From: Mycolicibacterium monacense
Lineage (GTDB): Bacteria; Actinomycetota; Actinomycetes; Mycobacteriales; Mycobacteriaceae
NCBI RefSeq assembly: GCF_010731575.1
Contig: NZ_AP022617.1
Coordinates: 1,488,001 to 1,552,000 of the forward strand
Direction: 5' to 3'
DNA length: 64,000 nt
Part shown: piece after piece, positions 27,536 to 35,295 of the stretch
Layout of the letters: each line of letters opens with the position of its first letter
Numbering within the stretch: the first letter of the stretch is position 1
Made by a program: the position numbers and the translations under genes
The notes under the pieces: generated by a model
Told to the model about the DNA's origin: nothing
The model's input: the letters and a program-made list of their open reading frames with translations, nothing else
Databases searched by the model: none

Positions 27536-27810
27536 CGACCCAGATACGAAGAATCCCGGCCACCTCGGGCCGGGACACCTCGACAACCGCCACAGTCGCT
27601 AGCCCACATTCTAATGGTCACCGCGCCGAGGACGGCTACACCGCGCCAACCGCCGAGGACCGCGCCGTCGAGGCGGCGATAGCGGTACTGCGCGGCTACG
27701 GCTACGGCATCGCCATGCGGTGTCTTGACTGCCGCCGGCCGATCACCTCGGCGGCAAGTCTGGCGCGGATGCGCGGACCCCGGTGCGCGGCGAAAGCGGT
27801 GGGCCGATGA
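27532..27810 (+). CDS. Small protein with C-terminal zinc knuckle (DUF6011-like)
   Basis: 92 residues from ATG 27532. The N-terminal half is Thr/Ser-rich and probably unstructured. The C-terminus has AMRCLDCRRPITSAASLARM followed by RGPRCAAK, the pattern of a small zinc-binding module common in actinobacterial phages. It is coupled on both sides by ATGA overlaps. Nucleic-acid binding is plausible. Confidence 0.72.
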   Translation: MTTQIRRIPATSGRDTSTTATVASPHSNGHRAEDGYTAPTAEDRAVEAAIAVLRGYGYGIAMRCLDCRRPITSAASLARMRGPRCAAKAVGR

Positions 27811-29942
27811 TCGCCAAACACCACCTCGACGCGCTCGCTGCGTCCGGAATAACCGGCAAGCGCGTCGAGCTGCGCGGGTACGAAACCGTCAACGACAAGG
27901 GCCGCCTCATCGACGTGGGTGTGGCCCAGGCCGGGCGTCGAGTACCCGGCCTGCTGGTGCCGTCGCTGCGCGCCGACGGGTCGACGTGGGGTTATCAGTA
28001 CCGGCCCGACTATCCGCGCACCGACGGCAAGGGCCGCGAGGTCAAATACGAGACACCCGTCGAGCAGCGCAACGGCATCGACATCCCGCCCGGCGTCGGC
28101 GACAAGGTCGGCGATCCCTCGGTGCCGCTGTTCGTCACTGAGGGTGTCAAGAAAGCTGACTGCGCCGCGGAGCACGGCCTGTGTTGCGTTGCCCTGCCCG
28201 GCGTGTGGTCATGGCGGGGGAAGAACGACGCCGGCGGTAAGACCGCGGTGGCCGACTGGCACGACGTCGCGCTCAATGACCGCCGAGTCATCCTCGCGTT
28301 CGACGGTGACGTGGCACGCAAACAGTCCGTGCGGCAAGCACTCTCGGCGCTCGCGGACTATCTGCGGAGCAAGGGCGCCAAGGTCGAGTACCTGCACCTA
28401 CCCGACACCGACAACAAGACCGGCCTCGACGACTACCTGATCGGGCACACCGTCGAGGAACTGTGGCGGCTTGTCAAGCCGTCACCGGCCCCGCTGCGAG
28501 AGTCAACTGTTCCAAATGGAACAGGTGCGCAAAATTACGCACCTGCGGCTCCGGAACCTGTTGCCGCCGAGCCGATCACCCTCGACCAGGCGCACACCGT
28601 GTTCCGGCGCTGGCTCGGCGACGACTACGACACCGACGCACTCGACGCCGTCCTGGCCACGGCGGCAGTCGAACGCCTCGACGGCGACCCGCTGTGGCTG
28701 CTGCTGATATCCGGTAGCGGCAACGCGAAAACCGAGACCGTGCAGGCGCTCGACGGCGTTGGAGCGGTCATCACGTCCACCATCACCGAGGCAGGATTGC
28801 TGTCGGCGACACCACGCAAAGACCGCGCCAAAGACGCCACCGGCGGGCTGCTCCGCAAGCTAGAGCCACGCGGGGTGCTGGTCATCAAAGACGTGACCAG
28901 CATTCTGTCGATGAACACCGAGACCCGCGCCCAGGTGCTCGGCGCGCTACGCGAGGTCTACGACGGCCGCTGGTCACGCAACGTCGGCGCAGACGGCGGC
29001 CTCACCCTCGAATGGGCAGGACGTATCGCCGTCATCGGCGCGGTGACCACCGCGTGGGACAAAGCGCATGCCGTCATCGCCAGCATGGGTGATCGGTTCG
29101 TCCTGGTCCGCATGGACTCCACCAAGGGTCGACAAGTCGCCGGCCGCAAGGCAATCGGCAACACTGGCAGCGAAGTACGCATGCGCGCCGAATTGGCCGC
29201 AGCGGTGGCCGGCGTCCTGGCGGGCATCAACACCGAGCCGGTGACCGTCACCGACGAGGAGACCGACGTTCTGCTGCGGGCCGCCGACCTCGTCACGTTG
29301 GCGCGGACCGGCGTGGAATACGACTACCGCGGCGATGTGATCGACGCCCACGCCCCGGAAATGCCGACCCGGTTCGCCAAGCAGTTGGCGCAGATCGTGC
29401 GCGGCGGTGTCGCGCTCGGCATGGAACGCGTAGCGGCGCTGCGGCTGGCGATCCGCTGCGCTCGGGACTCCATGCCGCCGCTGCGTCTGGCGATCATCGA
29501 CGACCTTGCCGACGAGCCAGACAGTTCGACGGCCGAGATTCGCAAACGCATCGGGAAACCGAGGGCCACGGTCGACCGACAGTTGCAGGCGCTGCACATG
29601 CTCGAGGTTCTCGACTGCGACGAAGCCGAGGGCATGCACAGGGGTAAGCCAGTAACCATCTGGTACTACCGACTCGCCGACGGCATCGAGCCGACCGCGC
29701 TGGACTCGACCGCGCTGGACTCGCTGGGCCCTAATTCAGTGCCAGAAATACCACCACCAACCCCCAACCCCTATAGAAGAACAGACAGGCAGGCCGATAC
29801 GCCTGTCCGGGTTTCCGATATTTCTGGCACTGATCCAAGCCTGCTGCGGCGCCTCATCACCGGCCCGGGCCGCTGCGACACCTGCGGCTGCCATATCGCA
29901 ACCCAAGGTCATAAGCCCGAATGCCCGGCGGCTGCAGCATGA
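27807..29942 (+). CDS. Toprim-like / P-loop replication protein (primase-helicase type)
   Basis: 711 residues from ATG 27807, which overlaps the previous stop (ATGA). Residues about 1-215 form a DUF3854/Toprim-like module with LFVTEGVKKADCA (catalytic Glu) and RVILAFDGDVARK (DxD). A linker follows, then an ATPase region with the P-loop LISGSGNAKTETVQAL and a Walker B-like RGVLVIKDVTS near residues 295-355, and VIGAVTTAWD as a possible sensor. Near residue 570 a winged-helix segment appears (STAEIRKRIGKPRATVDRQL), and the tail has a Cys motif CDTCGCHIATQGHKPEC. It is the likely initiator of element replication, comparable to the phiRv1 primase-like protein. A 15-bp tandem duplication around 29694-29724 encodes TALDSTALDS. 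Confidence 0.82.
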   Translation: MIAKHHLDALAASGITGKRVELRGYETVNDKGRLIDVGVAQAGRRVPGLLVPSLRADGSTWGYQYRPDYPRTDGKGREVKYETPVEQRNGIDIPPGVGDKVGDPSVPLFVTEGVKKADCAAEHGLCCVALPGVWSWRGKNDAGGKTAVADWHDVALNDRRVILAFDGDVARKQSVRQALSALADYLRSKGAKVEYLHLPDTDNKTGLDDYLIGHTVEELWRLVKPSPAPLRESTVPNGTGAQNYAPAAPEPVAAEPITLDQAHTVFRRWLGDDYDTDALDAVLATAAVERLDGDPLWLLLISGSGNAKTETVQALDGVGAVITSTITEAGLLSATPRKDRAKDATGGLLRKLEPRGVLVIKDVTSILSMNTETRAQVLGALREVYDGRWSRNVGADGGLTLEWAGRIAVIGAVTTAWDKAHAVIASMGDRFVLVRMDSTKGRQVAGRKAIGNTGSEVRMRAELAAAVAGVLAGINTEPVTVTDEETDVLLRAADLVTLARTGVEYDYRGDVIDAHAPEMPTRFAKQLAQIVRGGVALGMERVAALRLAIRCARDSMPPLRLAIIDDLADEPDSSTAEIRKRIGKPRATVDRQLQALHMLEVLDCDEAEGMHRGKPVTIWYYRLADGIEPTALDSTALDSLGPNSVPEIPPPTPNPYRRTDRQADTPVRVSDISGTDPSLLRRLITGPGRCDTCGCHIATQGHKPECPAAAA

Positions 29943-30034
29943 CCAGACCACACGTCGAGCAGGCCGACCGTGACCTCATCGACGACCACGACGTACCCGA
30001 ACCCCAACCCGCACATGACGAGGAGAACCGATGA
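29939..30034 (+). CDS. 31-residue acidic coupled ORF
   Basis: ATG 29939 overlaps the replication-protein stop as ATGA, and its own stop overlaps the next ATG (30031) in the same way. The product is very acidic (DRDLIDDHDVPEPQPAHDEE core). Its perfect fit in the overlap chain is the main evidence that it is translated. It may only be a coupling device. Confidence 0.55.
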   Translation: MTRPHVEQADRDLIDDHDVPEPQPAHDEENR

Positions 30035-30429
30035 CCATCCCCGCGAGTGATTACCTGAAGTACGCCGCCACCCTGGTCAAACAGCGCATCGAGTGGACCA
30101 CCGACGAGATCGGCGGCGCGATGTGCGAAGGCGACCACGACACCCCCCTCGACGCGCTCCACGATCTGATCGAGGACGTCGCCGCCCTGGCTGCCCAGTG
30201 CGGCGACCCGCACCACTACAGCGACGGCCGCCGCGTCAAGACGGCCCGTGAGATCGAGTTCGGCTTGGTCACCGAACACATCTGGCACCCCGACCCGAGC
30301 ACCGAGGAACCGCGGTCCTGGCGTGGCACTCTGCGCCACGACCCCGAGGAGTCGTGCCCAGGCGTGTTCGAGGTGTCGACCGACCCGGCGACGCAAGAGA
30401 TCTTTGTGCGGACTGTGAGGGCCATATGA
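30031..30429 (+). CDS. Element-borne hypothetical protein
   Basis: 132 residues from ATG 30031. It has an N-terminal helix (ASDYLKYAATLVKQRIEW) and an acidic middle (CEGDHDTPLDALHDLIEDVAAL), then ENxFG-like sequence around TAREIEFGLVTEHIWHPDP. No family is recognised. Both ends are coupled by ATGA overlaps. Confidence 0.7.
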   Translation: MTIPASDYLKYAATLVKQRIEWTTDEIGGAMCEGDHDTPLDALHDLIEDVAALAAQCGDPHHYSDGRRVKTAREIEFGLVTEHIWHPDPSTEEPRSWRGTLRHDPEESCPGVFEVSTDPATQEIFVRTVRAI

Positions 30430-30698
30430 GCACCCTGACTGTGACTCTGACCGACGTCGACGGCGAGCCGATGCTCGACAGTGAAGCTATGGCCCTGCTG
30501 TTCGGGGTGCGAACCGAAGACGTGCGCGCACTGCCTACCGTCAACGGCGTCTCGACCATCCCCCGCGAATGGGTCAAACGTGGCCGCCAACGCACCCGCG
30601 AGGCTATGGCGCACACCGGAAGCGACTTCATCATCGACGGCCTGCGCTACTGGGCACGCCGTGATCACAACGCCGAACTCGAGGTGATCTACCGGTGA
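30426..30698 (+). CDS. Small HTH-like protein (possible excisionase or repressor)
   Basis: 90 residues from ATG 30426; the open frame reaches back to 30354 but only inside the preceding gene. The segment LDSEAMALLFGVRTEDVRAL followed by TIPREWVKRGRQRTREA resembles a MerR/Xis-type winged helix, with a first helix selecting a site and a basic wing. This makes it my best candidate for a directionality factor, but similarity is weak. Coupled at both ends (ATGA, GTGA). Confidence 0.62.
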   Translation: MSTLTVTLTDVDGEPMLDSEAMALLFGVRTEDVRALPTVNGVSTIPREWVKRGRQRTREAMAHTGSDFIIDGLRYWARRDHNAELEVIYR

Positions 30699-31003
30699 AC
30701 CCGCTCGAGGAGCTGCTCGCGTCGCTGGCCGGTGTGCCGCACCTACCGGGCGCCCGGTGCAGAGGCCGTCACCGGCTGTTTGACCCACCCGCCCCGGATG
30801 CTGACCCCGAAGACGCCGATCACGCCCAACAGATCGCACTGCGGCTGTGCCGCGACTGCCCAGCCCTGGCCGGGTGCGCGGTGTGGTTCGACACCCTGCC
30901 CGCACGGCAGCGACCACAGGGTGTGGTGGCCGGCCGGATCAATCAGCCGCGCCGCGGACGACCGAGAGCAGCGGGAGACGACCGAACGGAGAAAGCCGCA
31001 TGA
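30695..31003 (+). CDS. WhiB-like protein encoded by the element
   Basis: 102 residues from GTG 30695. Four cysteines (C22, C52, C55, C61) follow the WhiB pattern C-xn-C-xx-C-xxxxx-C (LCRDCPALAGC), expected to bind a 4Fe-4S cluster. The turn motif after the cluster is GVVAG instead of the usual GVWGG, and a basic tail (RRGRPRAAG) follows for DNA contact. Mycobacteriophages such as TM4 encode WhiB proteins that interfere with host regulation. This one probably regulates element or host promoters. Confidence 0.85.
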   Translation: MNPLEELLASLAGVPHLPGARCRGRHRLFDPPAPDADPEDADHAQQIALRLCRDCPALAGCAVWFDTLPARQRPQGVVAGRINQPRRGRPRAAGDDRTEKAA

Positions 31004-31221
31004 CCGACCCCGATGATCCCGTCGCCGCGTTCAAACAGCGCGTCGCCGGAAAGACCGTCACGTTCAATCTTGAGGCGGCGCCCGTCGAGAGTGCCGACGG
31101 CGACCCGCGAGGCGTCGCCCCCGAAACCACAATGCGTTTCGCGTTCGATGAGGACGGTATCTGTTGTCCTGCATGGGAATCCGACCCGACCACACCCGAA
31201 GGAGCACGAAATGATGACTGA
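31000..31221 (+). CDS. Small element protein between WhiB and scaffold genes
   Basis: 73 residues from ATG 31000, coupled to WhiB by ATGA. It contains DPVAAFKQRVAGKTVTFNLEA and RFAFDEDGICCPAWESDP. No family is recognised; the position before scaffold and capsid genes suggests a morphogenesis role. Its end overlaps the scaffold start by 11 bases. Confidence 0.62.
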   Translation: MTDPDDPVAAFKQRVAGKTVTFNLEAAPVESADGDPRGVAPETTMRFAFDEDGICCPAWESDPTTPEGARNDD

Positions 31222-31708
31222 CACCGCAGACCAGTTCGACCCACCAGAAGTAGACGACACCGAAGTAGGCGACCCCGCCGCGGCGGCCTCATCGGGTGAT
31301 TCGGCGAACGCATCACCCGAGCAGACCGCGGAGCCGGAACCCGACGACGACCAGGACGACAACCCGAACCGCCGCGAGGCCCGCTACCGGCTGCAGCTAC
31401 GCGAAGTCCAGGCCGAACGCGACCAACTCCGCGGCACCGTCGAAGCGTTGCAGCGCGCCGAGGTCGAACGGATCGCCGGGCAACAACTCCAAAAGCCGCA
31501 GGCCATCTGGGCCGCCGATGTCAAGTTGGCCGGTCTGCTCGACGAGGACGGGCGCGTCGACCCAGCCAAGGTCACCGAGGCCGCCGACGTGGCCTCGCAG
31601 GCGCTCGGCCTCGCGCCGGTCCGGCGTGCACCCAGACCCGACCGCAGCCAGGGCCGCGACCGGACGGCACCAGTCGGAGACGCTTGGGAGCAGGCGTTCA
31701 AAGGGTAG
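31211..31708 (+). CDS. Phage scaffold-like protein
   Basis: 165 residues from ATG 31211 with AAGGAG at 31198-31203. The first 55 residues are acidic and disordered, the middle is a coiled coil (REARYRLQLREVQAERDQLR, then VEALQRAEVERIAGQQL), and the C-terminal part is a short folded domain (IWAADVKLAGLLDEDGRVDP). This layout and the place directly before the capsid gene are those of mycobacteriophage scaffolding proteins. It should guide assembly of the capsid shell. Confidence 0.78.
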   Translation: MMTDTADQFDPPEVDDTEVGDPAAAASSGDSANASPEQTAEPEPDDDQDDNPNRREARYRLQLREVQAERDQLRGTVEALQRAEVERIAGQQLQKPQAIWAADVKLAGLLDEDGRVDPAKVTEAADVASQALGLAPVRRAPRPDRSQGRDRTAPVGDAWEQAFKG

Positions 31709-31789
31709 AATCGGCATCGACGCCTGATCTTGCGGTGAGACACCAGAGGTCCGGCAACGTTTCCGCCCATGCGGGCAACGGTCGACGCG

Positions 31790-31830
31790 AGCCGCGCACC
31801 GAGAACCTAAACCATTCCCGGTGCGCGGCT
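31790..31830. other. 12-bp stem-loop between scaffold and capsid genes
   Basis: AGCCGCGCACCG pairs perfectly with CGGTGCGCGGCT across a 17-base loop, followed by TT. It lies 33 bases before the capsid ATG inside a 155-base non-coding gap, the largest in the element. It could be an attenuator, a processing site that changes capsid dosage, or a terminator. A smaller GCCC/GGGC hairpin precedes it near 31765. Confidence 0.6.
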
Positions 31831-31863
31831 TTACGCGTATCCCGACCCCGTTAGGACAAACAC

Positions 31864-32709
31864 ATGGCAACCGAAACCACAGTCACGTCGGCGACAGCCT
31901 GGTCGCCCGATGTCACCGCTGTCGCCCCCGACATCGCCGTCCCCGACGCCCTCATCCTCGCGACCTCCACCGTCGCCGGGACCGTCGAAGGCGACGCCCC
32001 CGCCGTCCGCGTCCAGTACGTCGACGACGCCAGCGCCGGGTTCGTCGCCGAAGGCGCCGCCATCGCCGAGGCCAACCCCGCACTCAGTGAGGTGCTGGTC
32101 TACACCGGCAAAGTCGCCCAGCTGATCCGGCTCTCGCGTGAACAGTGGAGCCAGCCCAATGCGTCGCAACTGCTGTCGACCAGCGTGGCCCGCGCTGTCA
32201 CCCGCGCCGCCAACACCGCCTACATCGCGCAGGCCGCACCAACCCCACCGGCCGTCACCCCACCCGCCGGCCTGCTCAACGTCACCGGCATCGTTGACGG
32301 CGGTACCGTCGCAACCACCCTCGACGGCCTGGTCGACCTGCTCGCCGAGCTCGCCGAAAACTACTCGACCCCGTCGCACATCGTCATGTCGCCATCAGCG
32401 TGGGCATCGCTGCGTAAGTTCAAAATCGGTACCGGCTACGCCGGTTCGCTGCTCGGCACCGGAGCCACCGACGCCCAACGGTTCCTGCTCGACCTGCCTG
32501 TCCTCGTCGACCCCGCCGTCCCGGCCGACACCGGCCTGGTGATCGACCGGGCCGCGGTCGTCAGCGCGGTCGGGCAAGTCCAGGTCGCCACGTCCGATCA
32601 GGTGTACTTCAACGCCGACAGCGTGGGCGTGCGCTGCACCTGGAGGTTCGGCGCCAACGTGGTACGGCCCAACAGGATCGGCAAGTTCACGGTCACCGCG
32701 CCCGCATAG
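31864..32709 (+). CDS. HK97-fold major capsid protein
   Basis: 281 residues from ATG 31864. Sequence blocks typical of HK97-type shell proteins are visible: VQYVDDASAGFVAEGAAIAEA (split at the E-loop), LIRLSREQWSQ, SVARAVTRAANTAYIAQ as the spine helix, a P-domain with HIVMSPSAWASLRKF, and a C-terminal GVRCTWRFGANVVRPNRI. No prohead protease or long delta domain is attached, so a separate scaffold probably does that job. The protein is on the short side, as would suit a small capsid. The 108 bases after it, before the convergent gene, show only C-rich runs. Confidence 0.85.
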   Translation: MATETTVTSATAWSPDVTAVAPDIAVPDALILATSTVAGTVEGDAPAVRVQYVDDASAGFVAEGAAIAEANPALSEVLVYTGKVAQLIRLSREQWSQPNASQLLSTSVARAVTRAANTAYIAQAAPTPPAVTPPAGLLNVTGIVDGGTVATTLDGLVDLLAELAENYSTPSHIVMSPSAWASLRKFKIGTGYAGSLLGTGATDAQRFLLDLPVLVDPAVPADTGLVIDRAAVVSAVGQVQVATSDQVYFNADSVGVRCTWRFGANVVRPNRIGKFTVTAPA

Positions 32710-32817
32710 ACCCCCAGGGGACGTTAGGGTAAGCGCCCCATCAGAGCCGCCCCTCATGGCATAGGCGAGACTCCCCCCGACCAGCCCCCCTCCCCCCTGG
32801 ACTGCCAGCGGCCCAGG

Positions 32818-33657
32818 CTAGGCCGGGTCGGTTCCGGCGACCTTCCGCATGATCTCAGCCAGGTGGTCGCGTAGGCCGGCGACCTCGGACGCGTCGAGGC
32901 GGGTCACTGCGTTCGACACCTCGAGCAGGTCGACGAGCAGCTGTTTGCGTTCCTGCTCGAGCCGATAGGTGTTCGCTACGCGGGTGCAGTCGACGCAGTC
33001 CATATCGACCCACCACAGGCCGGTCTCGGGGTCTTCATATTCCTGTGTTCGGAACTGCGGTGGCGGGAGGAAGTCGTCCGGTGGCGGGTAGTCGGTGGCG
33101 GGGTCTCGGTCGAGGCGCATTGTGCCGCCGCACAGCGTGGGGACCGTGGCTTCACCCGCCGCCCAGGCTTTGCGAGCGGCACCCGACCAGTACCCGTGGT
33201 TGAGGTACGGGTTGCGGGGGAGTTCGCCCTGGCGGTAGCGGCGTCGGAGTGACTCGGCGTCGGTGTCGTCGGTGGGTTCGTCGCCGAGCGCGATGCGCTG
33301 CCATTCCTCGGCGGTGTCGCGCCGCGGGCCGGTGCGGAGCAGCGCGTGCCGTGTCACCCGCCCGCACGACTGGCAGCCGAGTTCGCCGGTCATGCGGTGC
33401 CAGCGGGTGGTGTCGCTGAAGCCGTCGCCGAGGGTGTTGCGCGCCTGCCGGTAGCTGCGGAGATGGCCGCATTCGCAGCACAGCGCCCGCTGCGTTTCGG
33501 CCGGCTGTTGCCGCGAGGTGTCGGCGAGGGCCCAGCGCCGGAGGTGTGGCCGCGTGTCGGCGTTGCTCGTGCGGGTGCGGCAGGGCTGCCCCGGCGCGGC
33601 ACCACAGAACGGGCAGGCGTGGGTGAGGGCGGTGTGCGGGTCGGTGGGTGTGCTCAT
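32818..33657 (-). CDS. Multi-zinc-finger element protein
   Basis: 279 residues from ATG 33657 (an open frame to 33792 is not supported). The N-terminal module [17 protein letters not shown] is shared with the small gene upstream. Further Cys pairs are [19 protein letters not shown] and DMDCVDCTR, suggesting three or four zinc sites, and the C-terminus is a coiled coil ([16 protein letters not shown]). The function is unknown; nucleic-acid binding is plausible. Its start overlaps the small gene stop by four bases. Confidence 0.75.
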   Translation of the reverse strand: MSTPTDPHTALTHACPFCGAAPGQPCRTRTSNADTRPHLRRWALADTSRQQPAETQRALCCECGHLRSYRQARNTLGDGFSDTTRWHRMTGELGCQSCGRVTRHALLRTGPRRDTAEEWQRIALGDEPTDDTDAESLRRRYRQGELPRNPYLNHGYWSGAARKAWAAGEATVPTLCGGTMRLDRDPATDYPPPDDFLPPPQFRTQEYEDPETGLWWVDMDCVDCTRVANTYRLEQERKQLLVDLLEVSNAVTRLDASEVAGLRDHLAEIMRKVAGTDPA

Positions 33658-33842
33658 CGTGCGCCACCCCGGCGCACCGTCTGCGGGTCGACGGCCGCGG
33701 CGATGCGGGTCAGGTGCGGGCCGACGACCCGCGCCTGGTCGCCGATCATGTCGCGGCAGGGCTGGCCCGGGCGCGCTTCGCAGAACGGGCACGGGTGGGT
33801 GAGGGTTGGCTGAGTGTCTGGGGAAGGGTTACCGTTCGGCAT
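33654..33842 (-). CDS. 62-residue zinc-finger protein
   Basis: ATG 33842 is preceded by AGGAG on the minus strand (33848-33852). The core is [16 protein letters not shown], nearly the same as in the downstream gene, so the pair arose by duplication. The gene ends with TCAT overlap to the larger zinc-finger gene. It reads away from the regenerated dinX start, with 87 bases of shared upstream sequence between them. Confidence 0.75.
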   Translation of the reverse strand: MPNGNPSPDTQPTLTHPCPFCEARPGQPCRDMIGDQARVVGPHLTRIAAAVDPQTVRRGGAR

Positions 33843-33929
33843 GTCGAGCTCCTGTCTAGTTCGGCCAACGCCCGGGACGGTGCCAGCCGTCGCCGGGCTC
33901 GTTTTCAACCTGGACGTTGCGATGGACGC

Positions 33930-35291
33930 ATGACTCGCTGGGTCCTGCACCTGGACATGGACGCGTTCTTCGCGTCGGTCGAGCAGTTGACCCGGCCCAC
34001 CCTGCGGGGACGGCCGGTGCTGGTCGGCGGTCTGGGCGGTCGCGGTGTGGTGGCCGGCGCCAGTTACGAGGCCAGGGTGCACGGCGCACGTTCGGCGATG
34101 CCGATGCACCAGGCCCGCCGACTGGTCGGCGCACCGGCGGTGGTGCTGCCACCGCGAGGTGTGGTCTACGGCCTGGCGAGCCGACGCGTGTTCGACACCG
34201 TGCGGACCCTGGTCCCGGTACTCGAACAGTTGTCGTTCGACGAGGCGTTCGGCGAACCGCAGGAGCTGGCCGGTGCGTCGGCGGCCGACGTCGAAGAGTT
34301 CTGCGAACTGTTGCGCGCGCGGGTGCTGGAGGAGACCGGGCTGGTGGCCTCCGTGGGGGCGGGGTCGGGCAAGCAGATCGCCAAGATCGCCTCGGGCCTG
34401 GCCAAGCCGGACGGGATCCGGGTGGTGCGCCGCGCCGACGAACGCCGTCTGCTCGACAGCCTGGCGGTGCGCAAGCTGTGGGGGATCGGACCGGTCGCCG
34501 AGGACAGACTGCACCGCCTCGGCATCGAGACCATCGGTCAGCTCGCGGCGCTCTCGGAGGCCGAGGTAGCCGACATCCTCGGCGCCACGGTGGGTCCGGC
34601 GCTGCACCGGCTCGCCCGCGGCATCGACGACCGGCCCGTCGCCGAACGGGCCGAGGCCAAACAGATCAGCGCCGAGTCCACGTTCCCGGCCGACCTCATC
34701 ACCCTCGATCAGGTTCGCGAGGCGATCGGGCCGATCGCCGACCACGCCCACCGGCGACTGGCGAAGGACGGGCGCGGAGCCCGCACGGTCACCGTGAAGC
34801 TGAAGAAGTCGGATATGAGCACGCTGACCCGGTCGGCCACGCTGCCGTCGGCCACCACCGACGCGGCGACGCTCAGCGCCACCGCCCGCCGGCTGCTTGT
34901 CGACCCCGCCGAGATCGGCCCCATCCGCCTTGTGGGAGTGGGCTTTTCAGGCCTGTCGGAGGTGCGCCAGGAGTCACTGTTCCCCGACCTGGAACTGGTG
35001 GAGGACGAACTGGCCACCCGTCCGGCGGTGCCGATGTCGGTGAGCGAGGCGGCTGCCGTACCGCCGGCGTGGCGGGTCGGTGACGACGTCGCGCATCCGG
35101 AACTGGGGCACGGCTGGATCCAGGGGGCCGGTCACGGGGTCATGACCATCCGGTTCGAGACGCGCAGCACCGGGCCGGGGCCGGCGAAGACCTTCCCCGA
35201 CACGGTGCCCGACGTCGTCCGGGCCAATCCGGTCGACAGCCTCGACTGGGCGGACTACGTGGACGCGCTCCCGCAGGCCGACCTGCCCTGA
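33930..35291 (+). CDS. dinX: Y-family DNA polymerase IV with element-supplied start
   Basis: A 453-residue translesion polymerase. Active-site acidic residues are D9 ([13 protein letters not shown]) and D104-E105 ([11 protein letters not shown]); helix-hairpin-helix sequence is [21 protein letters not shown], and the little-finger domain lies near residues 235-355. The last 80 residues ([17 protein letters not shown] onward) are the extra tail seen in mycobacterial DinX (Rv1537). ATG 33930 and the second codon come from the element; the third codon onward is the att core. The native promoter remains at the other end of the element. The upstream 87 bases show no convincing promoter or Shine-Dalgarno sequence. 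Confidence 0.93.
   Translation: MTRWVLHLDMDAFFASVEQLTRPTLRGRPVLVGGLGGRGVVAGASYEARVHGARSAMPMHQARRLVGAPAVVLPPRGVVYGLASRRVFDTVRTLVPVLEQLSFDEAFGEPQELAGASAADVEEFCELLRARVLEETGLVASVGAGSGKQIAKIASGLAKPDGIRVVRRADERRLLDSLAVRKLWGIGPVAEDRLHRLGIETIGQLAALSEAEVADILGATVGPALHRLARGIDDRPVAERAEAKQISAESTFPADLITLDQVREAIGPIADHAHRRLAKDGRGARTVTVKLKKSDMSTLTRSATLPSATTDAATLSATARRLLVDPAEIGPIRLVGVGFSGLSEVRQESLFPDLELVEDELATRPAVPMSVSEAAAVPPAWRVGDDVAHPELGHGWIQGAGHGVMTIRFETRSTGPGPAKTFPDTVPDVVRANPVDSLDWADYVDALPQADLP
33936..33953 (+). repeat. attR core (18-bp direct repeat)
   Basis: Second copy of CGCTGGGTCCTGCACCTG. The left flank is element sequence containing ATG ACT and the right flank is host dinX sequence (GACATGGAC). The repeat is in the same reading frame of the polymerase as at the left end. 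Confidence 0.88.
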
Positions 35292-35295
35292 CACG

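Larger units (their letters stand above)
25281..33953. mobile_element. 8.7-kb phiRv1-like integrative element inserted in dinX
   Basis: The boundaries are two copies of CGCTGGGTCCTGCACCTG (25281-25298 and 33936-33953). Joining the host flanks outside the repeats restores a continuous dinX start ([16 protein letters not shown]). The cargo starts with a large serine integrase at the left end and continues with small Cys-rich proteins, a Toprim/P-loop replication protein, a WhiB-like protein, scaffold-like and capsid proteins, and two minus-strand zinc-finger genes at the right end. No portal, terminase, tail or lysis gene is present. The gene content parallels phiRv1/phiRv2 of M. tuberculosis. 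I infer a satellite-like or capsid-forming element rather than a complete prophage. Confidence 0.9.

Noticed and set aside
33648..33929. Longer open frame in front of dinX that would add about 94 residues
   Set aside because: It runs antisense through the two zinc-finger genes and has no polymerase character; the conserved start [10 protein letters not shown] fits ATG 33930.
25281..33953. Complete prophage
   Set aside because: There are no recognisable terminase, portal, tail, holin or lysin genes and the element is only 8.7 kb.
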